The notes below the pieces were generated by a model that saw only the letters and a list, made by a program, of their open reading frames with translations, was not told the DNA's origin and searched no databases. From assembly GCF_900220975.1 (NCBI RefSeq), contig NZ_OBQD01000008.1:1-64000 (forward strand): a stretch of 64,000 bases of DNA, written 5' to 3'. The DNA comes from Rhizobium subbaraonis. GTDB taxonomy: Bacteria > Pseudomonadota > Alphaproteobacteria > Rhizobiales > Rhizobiaceae. The translations under genes and the position numbers were made by a program. The first letter of the stretch is position 1; every line of letters begins with the position of its first letter. Positions 8,598-17,759 of this stretch are shown piece after piece.

Positions 8598-8638
8598 AAG
8601 AAAGCGGCCCGGGCTTTTCGGCCCGGGCTGCTTTCTTG
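8598..8638 (+). terminator. strong hairpin terminator between convergent genes
   Basis: A GC-rich stem (AAGAAAGC and GGCCCGGGC against GGCCCGGGC and GCTTTCTT) around a TTTTC loop. It lies past the aminotransferase operon and before the convergent wzx gene at 8804. The symmetric A-rich and T-rich flanks could let it work in both directions. Confidence 0.7.
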
Positions 8639-8803
8639 TCGTCCGTCAGCTGTCTCGCGCAGGTTTCGGCAGTGCAGGCCGAGGACGGGTTCGGATTGCA
8701 TTTGCGACCCTGATTACGCGGCACGATGCTGCACAGGGGTAGGGCAAGGAGGCATGTCCGTCCGTCGGCGGGCTGTCCTGGCGCCGTCACGGAAGGCGAA
8801 ATC

Positions 8804-10327
8804 TCAAGCGGACTTGGATACCGCGGATTTGGATACCCATGTCCTGATCGGTGAGGGCAGCGATTCCGCCGGCATCAGGCCCACGAGATAGCGCAGCGAA
8901 TAGAGTCCGCTGAGAAGGGTCGCCAGCGTGCCGACCGCCATGCCCTCCCATGGCGGCAGGTAAACGGTCGCGCAGAAGACCAAACCGGAAATCGTCAGGA
9001 ACACGATGGCGAGCTTCAGGTTGGCCTGCGACCAGCGGAACTGTGAAAGCTTCCGGGCGATGTAGTACACGAACAGGCAATGCCAGACGTAGAGGCCGAA
9101 GTAGGCGATCCCCGAGCCGATCGGGCCGAGGTGGGGCACAAGGAGCCATGCCAGCCCGATATGCACCAGAAAGGCCGCAGCATCCCCTACCAGGAAGATC
9201 ATCCGCCGGCCCTTGGCGACCATGATGAAGCCCATCGGCCACGCGATGATCCGCAAAAGCATGCCGAGGCAGATCCAGCGCAATATGTTGGCCGCCGGAT
9301 AGAATTCCGGCGTGTAGAACAGCCACATTGCCAGGGACGCGAATGTGAGGGTCGCCAGCACGCCGGGTGCCGCAAGCAGGAGGCTAATCTGCGTTTGCTG
9401 GTTTACCAGGCGATTGACCGCAGCGTGGTCGTTGGCGACGGCCGTCAGCCGGGGGTAGAAATCCGCACCCATCGCCTGCAGGATGAAGCCGGCATAGATG
9501 CCGCCCAGCACCCAGGCGGCGTGATACTGACCAGCCGCGGCGATGCCATCCTCCCAGAGGACGAACAGCCTGACGATATAGGATGCGCCGTATCCCATGA
9601 GCCCTGCCAGCATGAAAACGAAGCCGAGCTGCATCAACGGCACGACCTCCTGCCAGACTTCACGGAAGGTCATCCTCGGGGGACTGATCGCAACCTTGCG
9701 GCTGAACCACCAGCACATCAACAACAGTGCCGCAGCACTGGCAACGATCGCGGGCGCGATCGCGCTCGGCCCGAACATGTAGACGAGGACAATGGTGATC
9801 GTCGTCGACGCGAGCCCGGATAGGATCTGCATGCGCGCCAGGCCGCCGATATCGCGCAACCCCTGTATAAGGGCTACCTGTCCGCCGGCGGCAAGTTGCA
9901 GCAGGACCGCGAGCGACAGCAGCGCGACGCCGTACACATGTTGATCGTCGCTGAAGGTCAGACGCGCGATCGGTTGCGCGAGCGCCACAAGCATGATCGC
10001 GCCCAGCAGGCCGAGGACCATGGACGTCCGACGTAAAACCGTCGCCGTGCGGGCGATCCGGTCGTTGTCGCCGCTGCCTGTCGCCTCCGCGATCTGGCGC
10101 ACGCCGCTCGAGGCCACGCCGCAGCCGGCGAGCGTCTGTGTAAGGTCGACGATGGATTGGTACAGGCCGATCTGGCCGATGCCGGCGGGGCCGAGTAGAA
10201 CTGCCAGCGTCTTGTTGCGAATGATGGAGAACAGCACATTGACCAGCGACGATCCGCCTATCATGACCATGGTCTTGAGGATGTGGAAGTAGCTGTGGCC
10301 GTCCGAATGATGTTCCTGCGATGCCAT
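8804..10327 (-). CDS. wzx: O-antigen/polysaccharide flippase (Wzx family, MOP superfamily)
   Basis: A polytopic inner-membrane protein of 507 aa with about 12-14 hydrophobic segments. It matches Wzx/WzxE flippases, which move undecaprenyl-linked repeat units to the periplasm. The N-terminal part shows SSLVNVLFSIIRNKTLAVLLGPAGIGQIGLYQ, typical of this group (polysaccharide biosynthesis domain), and R/K residues flank the helices. It is the last gene of the minus-strand rfb cluster, 20 bases after rfbD. The C-terminus ends with a duplicated VSKSA pair coded by a tandem repeat. The substrate probably contains rhamnose, inferred from the neighbours. Confidence 0.88.
   Translation of the reverse strand: MASQEHHSDGHSYFHILKTMVMIGGSSLVNVLFSIIRNKTLAVLLGPAGIGQIGLYQSIVDLTQTLAGCGVASSGVRQIAEATGSGDNDRIARTATVLRRTSMVLGLLGAIMLVALAQPIARLTFSDDQHVYGVALLSLAVLLQLAAGGQVALIQGLRDIGGLARMQILSGLASTTITIVLVYMFGPSAIAPAIVASAAALLLMCWWFSRKVAISPPRMTFREVWQEVVPLMQLGFVFMLAGLMGYGASYIVRLFVLWEDGIAAAGQYHAAWVLGGIYAGFILQAMGADFYPRLTAVANDHAAVNRLVNQQTQISLLLAAPGVLATLTFASLAMWLFYTPEFYPAANILRWICLGMLLRIIAWPMGFIMVAKGRRMIFLVGDAAAFLVHIGLAWLLVPHLGPIGSGIAYFGLYVWHCLFVYYIARKLSQFRWSQANLKLAIVFLTISGLVFCATVYLPPWEGMAVGTLATLLSGLYSLRYLVGLMPAESLPSPIRTWVSKSAVSKSA
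8808..8837. repeat. 15-bp tandem duplication at the 3' end of wzx
   Basis: Two adjacent 15-bp copies, GCGGACTTGGATACC (8808-8822) and GCGGATTTGGATACC (8823-8837), differ at one base. They encode the duplicated VSKSA C-terminal residues of the flippase. A recent replication-slippage event is the simplest origin. Confidence 0.85.
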
Positions 10328-10347
10328 TGGCCGCTCCGGGCGTCGGA

Positions 10348-11253
10348 TCAGACGCCTGTCCTCTGGGAAAGATTTTTGTGATCTGCCTCAAGTATGCGCT
10401 GTACAACGGTGTCGGTGCTTGCCTGCCATGGCGGGGCGCGCCAGCCGAAGGCGTTCTCGAACCTGTCGCAACTGAGGCGTGAATTTGCGGGCCGCACGGC
10501 CTTTGTCCTGAAATCCGCCGAGCTGATGTCCAGGACTTCGGCAAAAGGTCCGCCTGCCGCCCGGCTCGCCGCGAAGACATAACGGGCAAAGCCTGCCCAG
10601 TTCGTCTCGCCGGTGCCGGCGACGTGATAGATGCCGAAATGATCCCGCGCGGGATGCGTCGCCACCTGCAGGATCGCGGCTGCAAGGTCGAGCGCACAGG
10701 TCGGGTTGCCCCACTGGTCCGATACGACCTGAACGGTACCGCGCTCGCAGGCAAGCCGAAGCATCGTCTTGACGAAGTTGGCGCCGAACGGGCTGTAAAC
10801 CCAACTGGTCCTGAGGATGAAGTGCCGCGGATTGGCGCACGCGACCGCATGTTCGCCCCGCAGCTTCGTATAGCCGTACACTGTTCTCGGCTGCGGTTCG
10901 TCGTCTTCCCCGTAAGGATGTTTCGCATTTCCCGAGAAGACGTAGTCGGTCGAGATGTGAATGACCGGCACGTGCAGCGCTGCCGCCGCCTCCGCGACGT
11001 TCGCAGCACCGATCACGTTGACCTGGTAGGCCGTGTCCCGATCGTCCTCTGCGCGATCGACCGCGGTATAGGCTGCGGCCGAGACCACGACGTCGGGATT
11101 TGCCGCCGCTATGGCGCGCCGGATCGAGGCGGCGTCTGTTAGGTCGAGTGCGGGACGGCCAACGGCGATCAGGTGGATGTCGGGCCGGGCGGCTGAAAGT
11201 TCCACGAGGCTGGACACGACCTGTCCGCGCGATCCGGTCACGAGAATTCTCAT
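10348..11253 (-). CDS. rfbD: dTDP-4-dehydrorhamnose reductase
   Basis: Final step of dTDP-L-rhamnose synthesis: NAD(P)H reduction of the 4-keto group. The 301-aa SDR has VTGSRGQV (GxxGxxG) at the N-terminus, [29 protein letters not shown] (catalytic Thr/Ser) and YGYTKLRGE (YxxxK). ATG 11253 overlaps the rfbB stop by 4 bases. An extension to 11322 would run into rfbB and is rejected. The enzyme works with RfbA, RfbB and RfbC encoded just upstream. Confidence 0.95.
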   Translation of the reverse strand: MRILVTGSRGQVVSSLVELSAARPDIHLIAVGRPALDLTDAASIRRAIAAANPDVVVSAAAYTAVDRAEDDRDTAYQVNVIGAANVAEAAAALHVPVIHISTDYVFSGNAKHPYGEDDEPQPRTVYGYTKLRGEHAVACANPRHFILRTSWVYSPFGANFVKTMLRLACERGTVQVVSDQWGNPTCALDLAAAILQVATHPARDHFGIYHVAGTGETNWAGFARYVFAASRAAGGPFAEVLDISSADFRTKAVRPANSRLSCDRFENAFGWRAPPWQASTDTVVQRILEADHKNLSQRTGV

Positions 11254-12317
11254 TTCACCGCTGCCAGCTTGCCCAGGCGGTCGCCGCCATAGATGCCGTC
11301 GCGAAGGGGGCGCCACCACCATTCATTGTTTAGATACCAGTCCACGGTTCGCTCCAGACCGCTTTCGAAGGTCTCTTCCGGCCGCCAGCCGAGTTCGCGC
11401 TCGATCTTGCTGGTATCCATCGCATAGCGTCGGTCATGGCCCGGACGGTCAGCAACGAACGTGATCAGATCGCGATGACTGGCGCCGTTGCAGCGCGGTC
11501 GCTTGCGGTCGAGAGCGTCGCAGATTGCCTCCACGACCGCGACGTTGGTGCGTTCGCTGGCGCCGCCGATGTTGTAGCTCTGGCCGATGCTGCCGCGGGC
11601 GGCGACCAGCGCCAGCGCCCGGGCGTGATCCTCGACGTAGAGCCAGTCACGCACGTTCATGCCGGTGCCGTAGATCGGCAGGGGCTTCTCCTCCAGCGCG
11701 TTGAGGATCACCAGCGGGATCAGCTTCTCCGGAAAGTGGAAGGCGCCGTAGTTGTTCGAGCAGTTGGTCAGGACGACCGGCAGGCCGAAGGTGTGATGCC
11801 ATGCGCGCACGAGGTGGTCGGAGGCGGCCTTTGAGGCCGAGTAAGGCGAAGACGGCGCATACGGCGTCTGTTCGTTGAAGCTGCTGTCGTCGAAGGCAAG
11901 ATCGCCGAAGACTTCATCGGTTGAGACATGATGGAAGCGAAAGCGCGAAGCAGACGCCTCCGGCAGTTCGTGCCAGTATTTGAGCGCTGCCTGCAAGAGT
12001 TTGAACGTGCCGAGCACATTGGTCTCGATGAAGGCTGCCGGCCCGTCGATCGACCGGTCGACATGCGTTTCCGCGGCCAGGTGGATGATGCAGCCGATAT
12101 TCTCGCTTCGCAGCAGCTGCGCGACCGCGGACTCGTCGCAAATATCGGCCCTGACGAAGCGGTAGTTCGGCAATGCCGCAATCGCAGTCAGCGAGGCGAG
12201 ATTGCCGGCGTAGCTCAGCTTGTCGAGGTTGACGACGCGGTTGTCCGGGTTCGTTGCGAGATGGCGGCAAAGGGCGGAGCCGATGAAGCCGGCGCCGCCG
12301 GTGACGAGAATGTTCAT
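11250..12317 (-). CDS. rfbB: dTDP-glucose 4,6-dehydratase
   Basis: Converts dTDP-glucose to dTDP-4-keto-6-deoxyglucose, the second step of rhamnose synthesis. The 355-aa extended SDR shows [53 protein letters not shown] (catalytic Thr-Asp-Glu), [15 protein letters not shown] (YxxxK) and [15 protein letters not shown]. All catalytic residues are present. The gene sits between rfbC and rfbD, overlapping each by about 4 bases, so the four rfb genes form one tightly coupled operon. Confidence 0.97.
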   Translation of the reverse strand: MNILVTGGAGFIGSALCRHLATNPDNRVVNLDKLSYAGNLASLTAIAALPNYRFVRADICDESAVAQLLRSENIGCIIHLAAETHVDRSIDGPAAFIETNVLGTFKLLQAALKYWHELPEASASRFRFHHVSTDEVFGDLAFDDSSFNEQTPYAPSSPYSASKAASDHLVRAWHHTFGLPVVLTNCSNNYGAFHFPEKLIPLVILNALEEKPLPIYGTGMNVRDWLYVEDHARALALVAARGSIGQSYNIGGASERTNVAVVEAICDALDRKRPRCNGASHRDLITFVADRPGHDRRYAMDTSKIERELGWRPEETFESGLERTVDWYLNNEWWWRPLRDGIYGGDRLGKLAAVK

Positions 12318-12892
12318 GCGCTGGCCTCCTCCATTGCCTCGTAGAGCTGGGCCTTCGCCAGCCGCGGCGCGTTGCGGTCCTTGTCCGAAAGCTGGAACTG
12401 GGAGGCGGCGAGCGGCCAGATGATGCCGATGTCCGGATCGTCGAACCGGATGCCGCGATCATGCGCGGCCGAGTAGGGACTGCTGACCTTGTAGATTACC
12501 TCCGTCTCCGGCTCGAGCGTCAGAAAGCCGTGCGCGAACCCCTTCGGCACGAGCAGCTGGTTCCACTCTTTCGCCGAAAGGCGCGCCCCGCACCACCGCG
12601 CAAAGGTGGGCGACCCCTTGCGGATATCGACCGCGACATCGAAGATCGAGCCCTTCACCACCCGCACGAGCTTGTCCTGGGCGAAGGGTGGCAATTGGTA
12701 GTGCAAGCCGCGTAGGACGCCGCGTGCGCTTGAATAGGAATGGTTGTCCTGCACGAAGGCCAGCCCGATGCCGGCATCGGCGAAACCGCGTGCGCTCCAT
12801 GTTTCGGAGAAAAAGCCGCGTTCGTCGACGAACTTCCTCGGCCGGATCTCCAGCACGCCATCCAGTTCGAGCGGCCTGATCTCAAACGTCAT
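12314..12892 (-). CDS. rfbC: dTDP-4-dehydrorhamnose 3,5-epimerase
   Basis: A cupin-fold epimerase of 192 aa acting on dTDP-4-keto-6-deoxyglucose. Family motifs are [28 protein letters not shown] with the catalytic His, [33 protein letters not shown] and [10 protein letters not shown] with the catalytic Tyr. ATG 12892 overlaps the rfbA stop (ATGA). The longer frame to 12988 lies inside rfbA and is not used. Confidence 0.96.
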   Translation of the reverse strand: MTFEIRPLELDGVLEIRPRKFVDERGFFSETWSARGFADAGIGLAFVQDNHSYSSARGVLRGLHYQLPPFAQDKLVRVVKGSIFDVAVDIRKGSPTFARWCGARLSAKEWNQLLVPKGFAHGFLTLEPETEVIYKVSSPYSAAHDRGIRFDDPDIGIIWPLAASQFQLSDKDRNAPRLAKAQLYEAMEEASA

Positions 12893-13767
12893 GCGGCGTA
12901 TTCCTCGGCCAGGCGATTGAGGTAAGCCGCGTAGGAGGTTTTTCCGAGCAGGCTGGCCCGGTGGCGCACGTCCTCCGGTCCGAGCCACCCCATGTCAAGC
13001 GCGATCTCCTCTGGGCATGCGATCTGTACGCCCTGCCGCCGCTCTACGGTGCGCACGAAGGACGACGCGTCCTGCAGGCTGTCATAGGTGCCGGTGTCGA
13101 GCCAGGCATAGCCGCGTCCGAGCTGGCAGACGTTAAGGTCGCCGCGCTCCAGGTAGATGTTGTTCACCGCGGTGATTTCAAGCTCGCCGCGGGCCGACGG
13201 TTCGATCGAACGGGCGATGTCGACGACGTCGTTGTCGTAGAAGTAGAGCCCCGTGACCGCCCAGTTGGACTTCGGCGAAAGCGGCTTCTCCTCGATCGTC
13301 AGCGCCTTGCCGGTCTCCTTGTCGAAGCTGACGACGCCGTAACGTTCCGGATCCTCCACGTGATAGGCGAAGACCGATGCGCCCGTGTTGCGCGCCGCCG
13401 CCTGGCGGCAGACATTCGGCAAGCCGCTTCCGAAGAAGATGTTGTCGCCGAGGATCATGGCGACGTTGTCGTCCCCGATGAACTGCCGCCCGATGATGAA
13501 TGCTTCCGCAAGGCCGTTCGGATGCGGTTGTTCGGCATATGAGATGTCGAGACCGAAGTCCGATCCGTTGCCGAGCAGCGCCTGGAAGCACGGCAGATCG
13601 CGCGGTGTGGAGATGATCAGGATCTCTCGAATGCCGGTCAGCATCAACACGCTGAGCGGATAGTAGATCATCGGCTTGTCGTAGATCGGAAGTATCTGTT
13701 TCGACACGGCGATCGTCAGCGGATAGAGGCGCGTCCCGCTTCCTCCGGCGAGAATGATGCCCTTCAT
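12889..13767 (-). CDS. rfbA: glucose-1-phosphate thymidylyltransferase
   Basis: Makes dTDP-glucose from dTTP and glucose-1-phosphate, the entry step of the rhamnose pathway. The 292-aa protein opens with [18 protein letters not shown], the nucleotide-binding signature, followed by [29 protein letters not shown] and [14 protein letters not shown] 13767 is the family start. The frame stays open for 61 more codons upstream, through a run of 15-bp repeats, and an N-terminally extended form cannot be excluded. First gene of the rfbACBD-wzx group. Confidence 0.96.
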   Translation of the reverse strand: MKGIILAGGSGTRLYPLTIAVSKQILPIYDKPMIYYPLSVLMLTGIREILIISTPRDLPCFQALLGNGSDFGLDISYAEQPHPNGLAEAFIIGRQFIGDDNVAMILGDNIFFGSGLPNVCRQAAARNTGASVFAYHVEDPERYGVVSFDKETGKALTIEEKPLSPKSNWAVTGLYFYDNDVVDIARSIEPSARGELEITAVNNIYLERGDLNVCQLGRGYAWLDTGTYDSLQDASSFVRTVERRQGVQIACPEEIALDMGWLGPEDVRHRASLLGKTSYAAYLNRLAEEYAA

Positions 13768-13786
13768 CGCGTGTGCCCCTCCAAAC

Positions 13787-13861
13787 CCTGACGTTGCGGA
13801 CCCCGATACTGCGGCCTGTGATGTTGTGGCCCCTGACATTGCGGCCCCTGACATTTGGGTA
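13787..13861. repeat. five imperfect 15-bp tandem repeats upstream of rfbA
   Basis: Five head-to-tail 15-bp units with consensus near CCTGACATTGCGGCC occupy 13787-13861, between the rfbA start and the ExoF-like gene. The period is exactly 15, so the frame upstream of rfbA reads a 5-aa repeat ([25 protein letters not shown]). The copies have diverged at 2-5 positions, so the array is not brand new. Confidence 0.85.
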
Positions 13862-13876
13862 TGCGTGCCCCCCGCT

Positions 13877-15166
13877 TCATTGGCTCGCCTCTTCCGTTGA
13901 AGCCGCGTCGGCGGCCTGCTCGGCGTCCCTGATGCGAACCCGCTGGACACGAACGACGTCGCCGGGAAGGAGCGTCGTGGTCTCCTCCGCGTCGATCGGC
14001 GTCACCTTTCCGTCGACGCGCCGGGAAATGCTGTAGGTGGTGATCGACGGCTGGGCACCGTTTTCCTCGCCGGTATCAACGCCCAGCGTGTCCGTCAGGA
14101 ACCGTTGCCTGGTGTCGCGCCGCAACTGCAACTGCTTCAGCGCACCGCGCTCGGACTGGAGCTGTGCGGTGACGTCGGCCTGCCGGTTATCGGCAAGACC
14201 TTCGAGGTTGCGTGTTGCCTCCGCTATGTTCTGTCGTGCGCGCATGATCGCGGTCACCATGTCGAGCCGCGAAGCCTGGTAGCTGCGCAGCGTTCTTTCG
14301 AGGTCCGTCTGCCGCGTCGGCAGGATGACGCCGCGGTCCACCATCGGCTTGATGGTGGCCAATTCCTTGCGAACCGAATCGAGATCCTCGTCGTTCGAGT
14401 CGATCTTCTTTTCCAGCGCGTCGATTTCCTGCGCCATCAGGTCGCGCAGTTCGGCGAACGAGCGCGACTGGCGCTCGACGACCGCGGCGCGTGCGGCGAA
14501 TATCTGTTTCTCTTGGTCGTAGATCCCCGCCGCCAGCGGATTTTTGCGATAGGGCTTCATGTCGAACTTGAACTCCTTGGCCCCAGCCATCTCCGCATCC
14601 AGGCGCGCCACGCGAATGGTGCTACGCAGGATGGAATCGTTGAGTTCGCGCAGCTCTCCTGCGAATTCGGCGCGATCCCGTGTGCCGCTGAGGCCCTCGG
14701 GACGGAACTCGCCGCCCGCCAGCGCGAGTGCCTGCAACACCGTCAGCCCGGGCCGGAACCGGAATTCGCCGGAGGTCGTCACGTCGCCCACGACGTAGAT
14801 CGGAGGATAGTCGACGATGGCGATGGAGGCTTCCGGCTTTTCGACAAGCCCGATCCTGGCCTTCAGCTCGTCGGCGATCTTGGCGGCGAGCTGCGCCTCG
14901 TCGAGGTCGCCCACCGGCACGTTGCCGAGAACCGGCAGGGCGATTGTGCCCTCGTCGGATACGACAAATTCGCCGCCGAGCGCATCCCACCGCTCGTAGA
15001 CGCCCCGCGTTGGCATCCATTGTACCACGTTCAGCCGCAGTCGTGTCTGCGGCACGAGCTTGGAGGCGAACGCGGGTACGGGCGCTAGGAGAATGCCCAG
15101 CAGAAGCGCCGAGACCATGGTCCCGGCTCCTATCGAACGGCGACGATGCAGGGTGGTGCCTGGCAT
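13877..15166 (-). CDS. polysaccharide export periplasmic protein, ExoF/OPX-like
   Basis: A 429-aa periplasmic protein of the outer-membrane polysaccharide export family, close in layout to rhizobial ExoF. After a signal peptide (about residues 1-35, ending VPAFA) comes a Poly_export domain with [20 protein letters not shown], then an SLBB segment ([17 protein letters not shown]) and a long coiled coil (about 190-360). There is no lipobox cysteine, unlike Wza but like ExoF. ATG 15166, with GGAG 8 bases upstream, is preferred to a TTG four codons earlier. It lies upstream of rfbA on the same strand and probably exports the polymer made here. Confidence 0.85.
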   Translation of the reverse strand: MPGTTLHRRRSIGAGTMVSALLLGILLAPVPAFASKLVPQTRLRLNVVQWMPTRGVYERWDALGGEFVVSDEGTIALPVLGNVPVGDLDEAQLAAKIADELKARIGLVEKPEASIAIVDYPPIYVVGDVTTSGEFRFRPGLTVLQALALAGGEFRPEGLSGTRDRAEFAGELRELNDSILRSTIRVARLDAEMAGAKEFKFDMKPYRKNPLAAGIYDQEKQIFAARAAVVERQSRSFAELRDLMAQEIDALEKKIDSNDEDLDSVRKELATIKPMVDRGVILPTRQTDLERTLRSYQASRLDMVTAIMRARQNIAEATRNLEGLADNRQADVTAQLQSERGALKQLQLRRDTRQRFLTDTLGVDTGEENGAQPSITTYSISRRVDGKVTPIDAEETTTLLPGDVVRVQRVRIRDAEQAADAASTEEASQ

Positions 15167-15178
15167 GTGTGTCTCCAA

Positions 15179-15649
15179 CCTGAAAGATCCCGGGCATGAA
15201 CGGCGGCGTAAGACATATGCTCGCCCGCCAGCGCCCGGCTTGCCTCAGCGACGGCGCTTTCCAGTGTGCAAATTATTGAAATATTGAGAAGGGGAAGGAC
15301 GTTGCTTCGGCTTCATCAATATTGGTGAAAGTGTATATGCCATACCTACCCACGTCGCCCTTCCCGTGCCCGAGCATAATCTTGCGCAATCTATGGGTGG
15401 TGCTCGGACGGGTGAGGTAGGGCGCCCCCTGCGCCGGGTTCCTTAGATGGTGGATGAGCGCTCGATCGCCTAGTTCGTTTGGATGATTGCCTGCCGCCGA
15501 GCGTGTCCACATGCGCTGCCTTTCGCGCCCTCCACTCAGCCCATTTGTGTCGTCGCCGTCGCTTCGGACGTGCGCTAAGGTCTTCGAGGTGATGCGCGAA
15601 TGCGTCCGTCTGGCCGGTCGTCACGGCTGCCGGCCGACGAGTCGCGCGG
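15179..15649. other. intergenic region between the ExoF-like gene and the LuxR gene
   Basis: These 471 bases separate divergent genes. No firm promoter, hairpin or RNA gene stands out. A decayed minus-strand frame at 15273-15512 is listed separately. The AT-rich patch around 15275-15350 differs from its surroundings and may hold the promoter for the ExoF-like gene. Confidence 0.4.
15273..15512 (-). pseudogene. possible remnant of a tyrosine recombinase C-terminus
   Basis: The last 40 or so residues of this 79-aa frame (HRLRKIMLGHGKGDV then GRYGIYTF, DEAEA) resemble the LGH...RYxxY end of phage-type integrases, where the arginine, histidine and nucleophilic tyrosine lie. No domain precedes it, and the upstream part of the frame is unlike the family. 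It is at most a fragment. Its position at the outer edge of the polysaccharide locus makes an old integration event conceivable, but the match is short and judged by eye. Confidence 0.25.
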
Positions 15650-16420
15650 GTGAAGGATATGGTGCTTTTGGACGGGAACGATTACGCGGAAGCGGGTTTG
15701 GGCGTGGCCGGAATCAGGGGTGGGCCTGAGCCGCAACGCGTGATGCTGATCATGTCGGATACGGGCAGTGTTTCACCTCGGCTCGTTGATGCGGTGGAGC
15801 GCGAGTTCCCCTGGATACTGGTCGAGCAGGTCGGCAGCGTCGCTGCCGCGTGCCGGAGCTTCTCCCACCCCGTGGCGCTGATGCTTGTCGACGTAGGCCT
15901 GATGGGGGAGGCGGAGGCTGCCACCGCGGCCCTCAACCGCATCCATTCCCATGCGCTCGCCGCGGTTATCGAGCCCCATGAGAAGCAGCAGGCCGCCTCC
16001 CTCTCGGCCATCGTCGACTCGCCGCTTTTCCGGAGCGTCCTGCCGATGGACATGCGTCTCGACATCTGGCTGTCGATCATCCGCTTGATGCTGTGTGGCG
16101 GCGAGTACTTCCCGCCCGGGTCGATGGTCAATGCGCGCCCGGCCGATGTCGGTCCCGTCCTCGCCTACAACGCGGCGGCGCAGCCCCCGCCGCGCAAGCC
16201 TGAGAACGGCGTTTCGGACCTCACCGCGCGCGAATTGCAAATCCTCGAAATGGTCTCGCGCGGCATGCAGAACAAGCTCATCGCCGCCGCGTTCGGCCTG
16301 TCGGAGCACACGGTGAAGATCCACCTGCACAACATCATCCGCAAGCTCGGCGTCCACAATCGCACCGAGGCCGCGGCCAGGTTCCGCACCGCCCGCCACA
16401 GCAACGCGTTGTTCGAATAG
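15650..16420 (+). CDS. LuxR-type (GerE) transcriptional regulator
   Basis: A 256-aa DNA-binding regulator. The C-terminal third is a textbook LuxR helix-turn-helix: LTARELQILEMVSRGMQNKL, then GLSEHTVKIHLHNIIRKLGV, NRTEAA. The N-terminal part (about 30-125) looks like a degenerate receiver domain: it has strands such as VMLIMSD and ALMLVDVGLM but no clear phospho-acceptor pocket or lysine. GTG 15650 and an ATG at 15659 are both possible starts, and neither has a good ribosome site. Standing between the polysaccharide locus and a porin, it is a plausible surface-component regulator, but no target is shown. Confidence 0.82.
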   Translation: MKDMVLLDGNDYAEAGLGVAGIRGGPEPQRVMLIMSDTGSVSPRLVDAVEREFPWILVEQVGSVAAACRSFSHPVALMLVDVGLMGEAEAATAALNRIHSHALAAVIEPHEKQQAASLSAIVDSPLFRSVLPMDMRLDIWLSIIRLMLCGGEYFPPGSMVNARPADVGPVLAYNAAAQPPPRKPENGVSDLTARELQILEMVSRGMQNKLIAAAFGLSEHTVKIHLHNIIRKLGVHNRTEAAARFRTARHSNALFE

Positions 16421-16643
16421 GCCCCTTGGCGCGCCGCCGAACCGCGGGTGGGGCCGCCGACTGGTTCCATCCCATGCGGCAAATTTATCTGAGCCGCGGG
16501 TTAATATCCATTGCCATCCCGGTCGCGTTTCTAAATTAGCAAACGATATTGCGTTGACCGCAAAGCGCTGCAATTCTCCCCGGTGAAATCGGTGGCGAGC
16601 CCTGATTCGCCGGCTGCTGCCTCCGACAACGGAGTGGGGATGC

Positions 16644-17705
16644 ATGAAAATCACTAGCGTTCTTCTCGGCGCGGCGACCGTCGCGGCGACTGCATATGGT
16701 GCGCATGCGGCCGACGCCGTCGTCGCGGCCGAGCCGGAACCGATGGACTATGTCCGGCTCTGCGACGCCGAAGGCGAGGGGTACTTCTACATCCCCGGCA
16801 GCGAAACCTGCCTGAAAATCGGCGGTTACCTCCGGGCCGAGGTCGCCGGCGGCGACCCGAACGGGCAGGATACCTATCCCGGTGGAGGCGGCGATTCCTG
16901 GTTCACGCGCTCGCGGCTCTTGCTCACGATGGACACGGCGTCGGAGACCGACTTCGGGAAGCTCAACACCTATTTTGAGGTGGAGATAAACCGCGACGAC
17001 AACACCGATGCCTACGAAACCATCAAGGCCGCCTATATCGAGCTGGCCGGCTTCCGCGCCGGTCTCAGCGACACGCTCTACACCGAATTCACAGGCTATG
17101 CCGGCAACGGCATCAACGACTATTACTACGTCGACTACGGCGACTTTGCCCGCAATCAGCTCCGCTACACCTACGATCCGGGCTCCGGATTCAGCTTCGG
17201 CCTGGCCGTGGAGGATCCGAGCGAACAGGACAACGACCGCGTCTACGACTACGCCGTGGCCGAAGACAGCTACATGCCCGATCTGGTCGTTGCGGCGGGT
17301 TACACCGCAGGCGACTTCATGATCCGTGGCGCAGGGGGCTATGACGCCTCGATGGAGGAGGGAGCCGTCAAAGTTCGCATCGACGGCAAGATCGGCCAGT
17401 TGTCACTGTTTGCGATGGGCGGGTGGAGCACCGACGGTGACCGGATCAACAATTATGCGCTCTGGGAAGGCGACTGGGCGGCGTGGTTGGGCGCGACCTA
17501 TGATCTGTCCGACAAGGCGCAGTTCAATGCCTCGATCAACTTCGACGAAGGCGATGACATCGAAGCGGCGCTGAACGTGGTCTACACCGTCGTTCCCGGA
17601 CTGACGATCACCCCCGAACTCGATTTCGTCAACAACATGGACGAGAAGGCCGGCCCTAAGGCCAAAAACTGGGGTGGTGTCCTGCGCGTGCAGCGCGACT
17701 TCTGA
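16644..17705 (+). CDS. outer-membrane porin, RopA/Omp2b type (Porin_2)
   Basis: A 353-aa beta-barrel porin. A signal peptide ends at AHAADAV, and the mature start has the family hallmark YVRLCDAEGEGYFYIPGSET followed by CLKIGGYLR. Alternating aromatic and polar beta strands continue to a terminal Phe (QRDF), as needed for BAM-dependent assembly. The length matches rhizobial porins. A strong ribosome site (GGAGTGGGG) lies just upstream, and a 223-base leader probably holds its promoter. It is single, monocistronic and convergent with the GT2 gene at 17760. Confidence 0.95.
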   Translation: MKITSVLLGAATVAATAYGAHAADAVVAAEPEPMDYVRLCDAEGEGYFYIPGSETCLKIGGYLRAEVAGGDPNGQDTYPGGGGDSWFTRSRLLLTMDTASETDFGKLNTYFEVEINRDDNTDAYETIKAAYIELAGFRAGLSDTLYTEFTGYAGNGINDYYYVDYGDFARNQLRYTYDPGSGFSFGLAVEDPSEQDNDRVYDYAVAEDSYMPDLVVAAGYTAGDFMIRGAGGYDASMEEGAVKVRIDGKIGQLSLFAMGGWSTDGDRINNYALWEGDWAAWLGATYDLSDKAQFNASINFDEGDDIEAALNVVYTVVPGLTITPELDFVNNMDEKAGPKAKNWGGVLRVQRDF

Positions 17706-17759
17706 GCGCGTTCTTCCTGCATGGCCGGCAGCAGCTCTGGCCTGCCTCCACTGGTGGCG

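Noticed and set aside
13787-13861. The 15-bp tandem repeats as a possible CRISPR array
   Set aside because: Units are 15 bp, head to tail without spacers, and degenerate. No cas genes are nearby.
15391-15624. Arg/Lys-rich short open frame on the minus strand
   Set aside because: No ribosome site, no domain, overlapping a possible decayed gene. Composition reflects GC-rich reading.
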